DNA from: Oscillospiraceae bacterium
Lineage (GTDB): Bacteria; Bacillota; Clostridia; Clostridiales; Clostridiaceae
DNA length: 9,747 nucleotides
Reading direction: 5' to 3'
Assembly: GCA_009785875.1 (NCBI GenBank)
Contig: WQUF01000376.1
Location: 1-9,747 of the forward strand
Shown here: positions 6,164 to 9,747 of the stretch, piece after piece
Position numbering within the stretch: position 1 is the first letter of the stretch
Layout: each line of letters opens with the position of its first letter
Notes under the pieces: model-generated
The model's database searches: none
What the model was told of the DNA's origin: nothing
Seen by the model: only the letters and a program-made list of their open reading frames with translations
Made by a program: the position numbers and the translations under genes

Positions 6164-7441
6164 TTGAAGGTTATAAAGATTACACCAAGTAAATTGAAAG
6201 GTGAAATTACATTGCCTTCATCAAAAAGCTTTTGCCATAGGACTATTATTGCTTCTGCTCTTTCAAAGGATGTAAGTACGATATTTAATACAAATATATC
6301 AAAAGATGTTGAAACTACCTGTGCTGCGTTAAAGGTTTTAGGTGCAAAAATAGAAGTCTTTGAAAATACATTAAAAGTCAAAGGCTTTAGCACAAAGACA
6401 ACTACAAATAATTGTACAGTTGATTTTGGTGATAGTATAACCAGCTTAAGGCTTCTTTTTCCGATGCTTTTATTAAATTGCAAAGAAATGACAATTAGGG
6501 CAAAGAGTTCAGTGCTTAAAAGAGCCCTTGAACCATATTTTGAGATGTTTCGAAATTGCGCTATTGAATGGGAATATACTGAGGGAAATGATGAAATAAA
6601 ACTAAAGGGACAATTAAAAAAAGGAGAATATAAATTTAAGGGTGATGTAAGTTCACAGGTAATCTCTGGATTTTTATATGCTCTTCCTCTTTTAAATGGT
6701 GATTCAGTCCTGGAAGTAGTTGATAAATCAGAATCTATTGGGTACATAGATCTAACTATAGATGTTTTGAACTGCTTTGGAGTAAAGATTAAGCGAGAAG
6801 GAGAAAAAAAATTTTATATAAAAGGTAACCAAGAATATAAATCTACAGAATATGTCCTGGAAGGTGATGCTTCTTACGGATCATTTTATCTGTGTGGAGG
6901 GCTTCTTGGAGAAGAAGTAAAATGCATCTTGTTAAACCCTGATAGCATGCAACCGGATATTAAAATATTAGACATAATTAAAGAGATGAATGGAAAAATA
7001 GAAATAAGGGATAGCATAAAGACATTTCAGTCAGAATTAAAAGGGATAACTTTGGATGTAAGTGAATGCATAGATTTAGCTCCTTTAATTGCAGTTTTAG
7101 GCTCATTTGCAGAAGGAACTACTCTCTTAACAAATGCTTCTAGGCTTAGATATAAAGAGTGCGACAGGCTAAAAGCTATTACAACGGAGCTTTCAAAAAT
7201 AGGAGCTGATATTTACGAAGGTGAAGACTATTTAAAAATAGTAGGGAAACCATATTTAGAGGGTGGTGAAGTTGATTCCTGGGAGGATTACAGGATCGCT
7301 ATGAGCCTCGCCGTTGCTTCAATAAGATGCAAAAATGATATCATCATAAATCGAGCAGAATATGTACATAATAATTATCCTCAATTCTTTAAGGATTTTC
7401 AAAAGTTGGGTGGTAAGATATCTGAAAGAAATGTTGATTAA
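6164..7441 (+). CDS. aroA: 3-phosphoshikimate 1-carboxyvinyltransferase (EPSP synthase), unusual PEP-site residues
   Basis: The 425-residue enzyme transfers the enolpyruvyl group of PEP to shikimate-3-phosphate, the sixth step of the shikimate pathway, in the cytosol. Family residues visible by alignment to E. coli: Lys21, Ser22 and Arg26 (PSSKSFCHR), Arg120 (LKRALEP), Ser163-Ser164-Gln165 (VSSQVISG), Tyr194 (GYIDLT), GDASYGSFY (234-242), catalytic Asp304, Lys331-Glu332 and Arg335 (RYKECDRL), and Arg377 (DYRIAM). Two positions are odd. The loop that is normally GN(A/S)GT.(M/L)R reads GDSITSLR (89-96), so Ile92 replaces the near-invariant glycine (E. coli Gly96). HNNYP (402-406) has Asn403 where E. 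coli has Lys411. Length is normal and no frameshift is seen. The start is TTG 6164 behind GGAGGTG. aroE follows after 27 nt. A functional enzyme is likely but not certain. Confidence 0.93.
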   Translation: MKVIKITPSKLKGEITLPSSKSFCHRTIIASALSKDVSTIFNTNISKDVETTCAALKVLGAKIEVFENTLKVKGFSTKTTTNNCTVDFGDSITSLRLLFPMLLLNCKEMTIRAKSSVLKRALEPYFEMFRNCAIEWEYTEGNDEIKLKGQLKKGEYKFKGDVSSQVISGFLYALPLLNGDSVLEVVDKSESIGYIDLTIDVLNCFGVKIKREGEKKFYIKGNQEYKSTEYVLEGDASYGSFYLCGGLLGEEVKCILLNPDSMQPDIKILDIIKEMNGKIEIRDSIKTFQSELKGITLDVSECIDLAPLIAVLGSFAEGTTLLTNASRLRYKECDRLKAITTELSKIGADIYEGEDYLKIVGKPYLEGGEVDSWEDYRIAMSLAVASIRCKNDIIINRAEYVHNNYPQFFKDFQKLGGKISERNVD

Positions 7442-7468
7442 TTGACTAAAAAGAGGAGAGAAGAGTTT

Positions 7469-8257
7469 ATGAAATTAGGACTCATTGGAAAGAATATTAA
7501 CCATAGCTTGTCTCCTAAAATACATAAAATTATATTTGAAGAGCTAAATATTGAGGGAGAATATTCAATATTTGACATTGAAAGCCATGAAATTGAGAAT
7601 CTACTAAAAGATTGTGTTATAGAAGGATTTAAAGGCATCAATGTGACAATACCATATAAAGTAGAAATAATGAATTATTTAAATGGGGTAAACGAACTGG
7701 TTCAAACCATAGGAGCATGTAACACCGTTTTATTTAAAGACGATTCTTTAATTGGTTTTAATACAGATTATTATGGATTTTTAAGCAGCATAGAAAGATA
7801 TCAGATACCCTATAATAACGTTAAGGTATTAATACTTGGAACTGGAGGAGTATCAAAGCCAGTTTATGAATTCTTTAGTAAACATAATGAAAATGAGATA
7901 TATTTCGCTTCTAGGGGAAAAAAAGGAGAAAAGATCATATCTTATGAAGAATTAAATAATTTTAAAAACATGGATATAATAGTTAATTGTACGCCATGTG
8001 GAATGTATCCAAATATATCAGAATCACCAGTGAGTGAAGATGTAATAAGTGAATTTAAATATGCTATCGACTTAATTTACAATCCTTTTGAGACAAAATT
8101 TTTAAAGATTGCGGGTAGTTTAGGACTTATTTGCTTAAATGGGTTTTATATGCTAATATCTCAAGCTATTTGTGCTGAGGAAATATGGAATGATATAGAT
8201 ATTAATGAAGACATTATAAATAAAATAATAGATCGCTGCTTTAATGAGATCTTATAG
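7469..8257 (+). CDS. aroE: shikimate dehydrogenase
   Basis: The 262-residue enzyme reduces 3-dehydroshikimate to shikimate with NADPH. The shikimate-binding N-terminal domain shows NHSLSPKIH (11-19, Ser13 and Ser15), NVTIPYK with catalytic Lys64, and GACNTVLF then GFNTDYYG with catalytic Asp100. The Rossmann domain shows GTGGVSKP (124-131) and ASRG (147-150) where NADP-specific enzymes have N/A-R-T/S. NCTPCGMYP (173-181), DLIYNPFETKFL (201-212) and the closing helix NGFYMLISQA (224-233) complete the family pattern. The start is ATG 7469 behind AGAGGAG; a TTG at 7442 would add nine residues and translate the ribosome binding site, so it is not chosen. It is the second gene of the aroA operon, 27 nt after the aroA stop, and is closed by a hairpin at 8256. 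Other shikimate genes are not in the window. Confidence 0.94.
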   Translation: MKLGLIGKNINHSLSPKIHKIIFEELNIEGEYSIFDIESHEIENLLKDCVIEGFKGINVTIPYKVEIMNYLNGVNELVQTIGACNTVLFKDDSLIGFNTDYYGFLSSIERYQIPYNNVKVLILGTGGVSKPVYEFFSKHNENEIYFASRGKKGEKIISYEELNNFKNMDIIVNCTPCGMYPNISESPVSEDVISEFKYAIDLIYNPFETKFLKIAGSLGLICLNGFYMLISQAICAEEIWNDIDINEDIINKIIDRCFNEIL

Positions 8258-8291
8258 AAACCCCATTAATTATGTATTTAGTGGGGTTTCT
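8256..8291. terminator. shared hairpin terminator between convergent aroE and rpiB
   Basis: AGAAACCCCA (8256-8265) pairs perfectly with TGGGGTTTCT (8282-8291), and the stem can extend inwards by a few A-T pairs (a wobble at 8266/8281). It begins in the aroE stop codon and its right arm lies within the last codons of rpiB. Towards aroE it is followed by CTCTGTTTT, a modest T tract. It probably works in both directions. Confidence 0.75.
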
Positions 8292-8730
8292 CTCTGTTTT
8301 CAATGCTTTTTATTTGATCAACTCTTCTTGCGTGCCTTCCACCTTGAAATTCAGCATTGAGCCATTCAAAGGTGATCATCTTAGCAAGCTCTACCCCAAC
8401 TACTCTTGCTCCAAATGTTAGAATATTTGAATCGTTGTGTTCTTTAGCAAGTTTTGCCGAATATGGTTCACTGCATACGACGGCCCTTATACCTTTAACT
8501 TTGTTTGCAGTAATGCACATTCCAACACCAGTACCGCAGATCAGTATTCCTCGTTCATACTCCTTATTTGCTACAGCTTTTGCTACTTTAAAGCCGTAAA
8601 TAGGGTAATCTGTGCTCTCTTCGCTAAAAGTCCCAAAATCATAAACTTCGTGACCTAATCCTTCTACGTATTTTTTAATATCATTCTTCATTAAGAATCC
8701 TGCATTATCAGATCCGATAGCTATTTTCAT
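8278..8730 (-). CDS. rpiB: ribose-5-phosphate isomerase B (RpiB/LacA/LacB family)
   Basis: The 150-residue enzyme interconverts ribose 5-phosphate and ribulose 5-phosphate in the non-oxidative pentose phosphate pathway. It opens MKIAIGSDNAGF, has the catalytic loop GILICGTGVGMCITANK (61-77) with Cys65 and Thr67, GIRAVVCSEPYSAKLAKEHND (80-100) with ring-opening His98 (E. coli His99), GARVVG (107-112) and GGRHARRV (130-137) with phosphate-binding arginines. Length and order match E. coli RpiB. One change: Asn9 stands where E. coli has His10 (SDNAG versus CDHVG), so a related sugar phosphate as substrate cannot be excluded. The start ATG 8730 is preferred over the GTG at 8739 because family members begin MKIA. 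The ribosome binding site is weak. The gene converges on aroE and shares its terminator. No clear promoter was found upstream. Confidence 0.93.
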   Translation of the reverse strand: MKIAIGSDNAGFLMKNDIKKYVEGLGHEVYDFGTFSEESTDYPIYGFKVAKAVANKEYERGILICGTGVGMCITANKVKGIRAVVCSEPYSAKLAKEHNDSNILTFGARVVGVELAKMITFEWLNAEFQGGRHARRVDQIKSIENREKPH

Positions 8731-8769
8731 AAAAATCACTGCTTTCTTTTTATCTAATATGTTTACAAT

Positions 8770-9006
8770 TCAATTTTCTCCAAGGCGTTTCTTAAGTTCT
8801 GCGATTAGTGCATCTTTCTCTGAAAGTTCTGCTTCTTTCTTAGAAAGCACTGCTTCTTTCTTCGAAAGTAGTGCATCTTTTTCTGAAACAACTCCTAGCC
8901 ACTTTTCTCTTTCTATTTTTGTTGCTATTTTTGTTGCTTTTTTTGCTGCTTTTTTTGCTGCTATTTTTCTTTCCTCTTCCAATTGTGCTTCATTGAGACC
9001 TTGTTG
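8770..9006 (-). pseudogene. C-terminal coiled-coil tail of a lost Rpn/PD-(D/E)XK 'transposase'-type gene
   Basis: The open frame is limited by a TAG at 9009-9007 and ends at TGA 8770; the only start inside is TTG 8982, with no good ribosome binding site. The translation is QQGLNEAQLEEERKIAAKKA..., then AAKK-type repeats, then five heptads SEKDALL, SKKEAVL, SKKEAEL, SEKDALI, AELKKRL and a final GEN. This is a strongly charged coiled coil. Such 'GLNEG...EEERKIA' plus heptad tails are typical of the C-termini of Rpn-family recombination-promoting nucleases (PD-(D/E)XK family transposases) of Firmicutes. The catalytic N-terminal domain is absent: I could find no trace of it in frames further upstream. 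I infer a truncated remnant. A short functional coiled-coil protein from TTG 8982 (70 aa) is the alternative, less likely. It is co-directional with rpiB, 39 nt upstream of it. Confidence 0.6.
8803..8886 (-). repeat. four 21-bp tandem repeats encoding coiled-coil heptads
   Basis: Units 8803-8823, 8824-8844, 8845-8865 and 8866-8886 are similar 21-mers (plus strand pattern AAGtncTGCnTCTTTCTTnGA) that encode S(E/K)K(D/E)A(L/V/E)(L/I). The exact 21-bp period suggests growth by slippage or recombination of one heptad. A shorter 12-bp AAKK-coding repeat follows at about 8929-8968. Confidence 0.8.
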
Positions 9007-9171
9007 CTACAACGATTATGACAATAAAGGACACTAATTTTCACTAAATTATTAATAAAAGTTAACCATTATTTAGCTAAATAAAATCAAATTGTTATAA
9101 ATTTAATTACTATTGATGCAAAATGGTATTTTCCTTAGCATAAGAAATTCTTACAAACTAAGTAGCAACAA
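9001..9171. repeat. 10-bp perfect inverted repeat flanking 151 bp of non-coding sequence
   Basis: TTGTTGCTAC at 9001-9010 is matched by GTAGCAACAA at 9162-9171. The left copy lies exactly where the reading frame of the coiled-coil remnant is broken. It could be a remnant or miniature element end pair, but no target duplication was recognised. Confidence 0.35.
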
Positions 9172-9284
9172 CCATTAAGACTAAATCAAATGGTTAGAAA
9201 GCTTATGCTTTCTTAATTTTATTTTCGTTGCGTAAGTACTGTTATTTATATAAGTGAAGAGTTGCTTTAGTCGATTTTTAATTT
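9010..9284. other. 275 bp without a recognisable gene
   Basis: Stops are frequent in all frames and no ribosome binding site with an open frame is seen. It contains the right arm of the 10-bp inverted repeat, a hairpin AACCATT-N12-AATGGTT (9170-9195), and directly next to it the tighter hairpin at 9196-9213. I looked for remnants of the missing nuclease domain in the minus frames and found none. Confidence 0.55.
9196..9225 (+). terminator. terminator-like hairpin with T-rich tail, no known gene upstream
   Basis: AGAAAGC (9196-9202) and GCTTTCT (9207-9213) form a 7-bp stem with loop TTAT, followed by TAATTTTATTTT on the plus strand. No plus-strand gene is seen upstream. On the minus strand no T run follows, so it would not end the small ORF transcript well. 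Confidence 0.4.
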
Positions 9285-9437
9285 TTATCGCATCCTCATT
9301 TTTTTAGCATAAAAATTATACAAAGGATGCATTTTTTTTGCAATAATTTTTAGCATTTTTTTAGAAAAATTTATATTTAATTTTTTAAAAAAATTGCTTA
9401 TTTCAGGGATTCCTTTTATAATTAAATCACAAAACAT
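9285..9437 (-). CDS. candidate small basic protein, 50 aa, unknown function
   Basis: The ATG at 9437 is preceded by AAAGGAGTT (minus strand of 9444-9452) with 6-8 nt spacing. An extended -10 box TGTTATAAT lies about 35 nt further upstream, so promoter, ribosome binding site and start are properly arranged. The frame runs 50 codons to TAA at 9285. The protein begins MFCDLIIKGIPEISNFFKKL and ends YAKKMRMR. It is rich in Lys, Phe, Ile and Met, has no clear transmembrane segment, and could form an amphipathic basic helix at about 14-45. I do not recognise a family. In this AT-rich region, low-complexity Lys/Ile/Phe codons arise easily by chance; the expression signals are the main support. The inverted repeat GCATCC/GGATGC (9290-9295 / 9325-9330) lies in its 3' part. 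Confidence 0.42.
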   Translation of the reverse strand: MFCDLIIKGIPEISNFFKKLNINFSKKMLKIIAKKMHPLYNFYAKKMRMR

Positions 9438-9472
9438 TTTTACAACTCCTTTATGTTGATGTTTCTAATCTA

Positions 9473-9481
9473 ATTATAACA
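9473..9481 (-). promoter_or_regulatory. extended -10 promoter of the small ORF
   Basis: Read on the minus strand, TGTTATAAT occupies 9481-9473: a perfect TATAAT with the TGn extension. The -35 region (AAAGCA) is poor, as allowed for extended -10 promoters. The start point would be near 9466, giving a leader of about 29 nt with the ribosome binding site. Confidence 0.42.
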
Positions 9482-9672
9482 GGTTTTTGTATTAATGCTT
9501 TTTTTATCTTTAAATTTATGCTTTTTATTTCATGATTTTTTAGTTATTGCTTGAAAATGGCTTAAATCAGCTATTTGGAAATTTATTGCTTTTAAAACGC
9601 ACTATTATAGATTGTAATTATACTGAGTAAAATAACCCCTAGTAGAATGTAAAGTCTAAACCTGTATTAAAA

Positions 9673-9701
9673 TGAACATATGTTTGCGGAATATAAGTTC
9701 G
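9673..9701. promoter_or_regulatory. two adjacent LexA (SOS)-box-like sites
   Basis: TGAACATATGTTTG (9673-9686) fits the Firmicutes LexA/DinR consensus CGAACRNRYGTTYC at 12 of 14 positions. CGAACTTATATTCC on the minus strand (9701-9688) also fits at 12 of 14. The two sites abut. Clusters of such sites normally precede DNA-damage-inducible genes. The controlled gene would be outside the window. Confidence 0.45.
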
Positions 9702-9733
9702 TATTTTTGTAAAGCTTAAAACTGTATCAAAAA

Positions 9734-9747
9734 TAAACGTATGTTTG
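9734..9747. promoter_or_regulatory. third LexA-box-like site in the second repeat copy
   Basis: TAAACGTATGTTTG fits CGAACRNRYGTTYC at 11 of 14 positions; its core AAAC-N4-GTTT is symmetric. It occupies the same place in the second repeat copy as the first site does in copy one. Confidence 0.35.

Larger units (their letters stand above)
9482..9747. other. 266-bp AT-rich region without a gene, ending in SOS-box-like repeats
   Basis: No ORF with start signals is visible. A weak hairpin AAATGGCT-TAAATC-AGCTATTT (9555-9576, one G-T wobble) has no T tail. From 9649 on, a 60-bp-period repeat begins and reaches the window end. On the minus strand the frame through the repeat stays open from the window edge to TAG near 9640, so a protein end entering from outside cannot be fully excluded. 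Confidence 0.5.
9649..9747. repeat. direct repeat with 60-bp period, second copy cut by the window edge
   Basis: GTAAAG at 9649 and 9709 starts two copies. About 38-39 nt of each are visible and align with one indel and some seven substitutions, both ending in (C)RTATGTTTG. The 22 nt between them (9687-9708) cannot be compared because the second copy is truncated. The copies are too diverged and the layout is wrong for a CRISPR array. Confidence 0.7.

Noticed and set aside
6160..6747. 195-codon minus-strand ORF inside aroA
   Set aside because: Antisense shadow of a well-supported gene; no family resemblance and no start signals.
8759..9037. Plus-strand Ser/Phe-rich ORF over the coiled-coil region
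   Set aside because: It is the complement of the heptad repeats; the minus reading gives a coherent coiled coil, the plus reading only low-complexity sequence.
9290..9338. GCATCC...GGATGC followed by eight T as a terminator
   Set aside because: The loop is 29 nt and the stem only 6 bp, too open for a typical rho-independent terminator; it also lies inside the candidate small ORF on the other strand.
9649..9747. Start of a CRISPR array
   Set aside because: The two copies differ at several positions and by an indel, the period is 60 bp with only 22 bp between, and no cas gene is present.

Overview
The window is AT-rich (about 70% A+T by eye). Ribosome binding sites are strong GGAGG-type, TTG starts occur, and codon use favours A/T-ending codons plus ATA, AGA and AGG. 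The encoded set (Uma2-family nuclease, three-domain aminopeptidase P, selenouridine synthase MnmH, AroA/AroE, RpiB) suggests a low-GC Gram-positive anaerobe, probably of the Clostridia/Tissierellia type. MnmH implies that the organism makes selenophosphate. The taxonomy is inferred from style, not from any database match.

Left part (1-4344): a ParB-like DNA-binding protein runs leftwards off the window edge. A 198-bp divergent region separates it from a rightward operon: a Uma2-family PD-(D/E)XK protein, an Xaa-Pro aminopeptidase, and MnmH, whose start overlaps the peptidase stop. A GC-rich hairpin terminator whose left arm lies inside the last codons of mnmH ends the operon.

Middle (4418-6163): two leftward genes of unknown function form a small operon: an upstream 204-aa soluble protein and a downstream 248-aa two-helix membrane protein resembling DUF6585. 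They diverge from the shikimate operon across a 356-bp, extremely AT-rich spacer. That spacer carries a perfect consensus sigma-A promoter for aroA. Its -35 box is one arm of a palindrome that also forms a -35 box on the other strand.

Shikimate block (6164-8291): aroA (EPSP synthase, TTG start) and aroE (shikimate dehydrogenase) supply two consecutive-pathway enzymes for chorismate synthesis. AroA has unusual residues at positions of the PEP pocket that are usually invariant. A shared hairpin lies at the convergent junction with rpiB.

Right part (8278-9747): rpiB is followed (upstream in its own direction) by the C-terminal coiled-coil tail of what looks like a lost Rpn/PD-(D/E)XK 'transposase' gene. 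Then come about 700 bp with no long ORF. That stretch holds several hairpins, a candidate 50-aa basic small protein with its own promoter and ribosome binding site, and, at the window end, a 60-bp-period repeat carrying three LexA (SOS)-box-like sites.

Most of the window is ordinary metabolism. The points most worth a second look are the SOS-box-like repeat, the AroA active-site substitutions, the small ORF, and the uncharacterised two-gene operon. I do not see clear evidence of a complete novel defence or mobile system.
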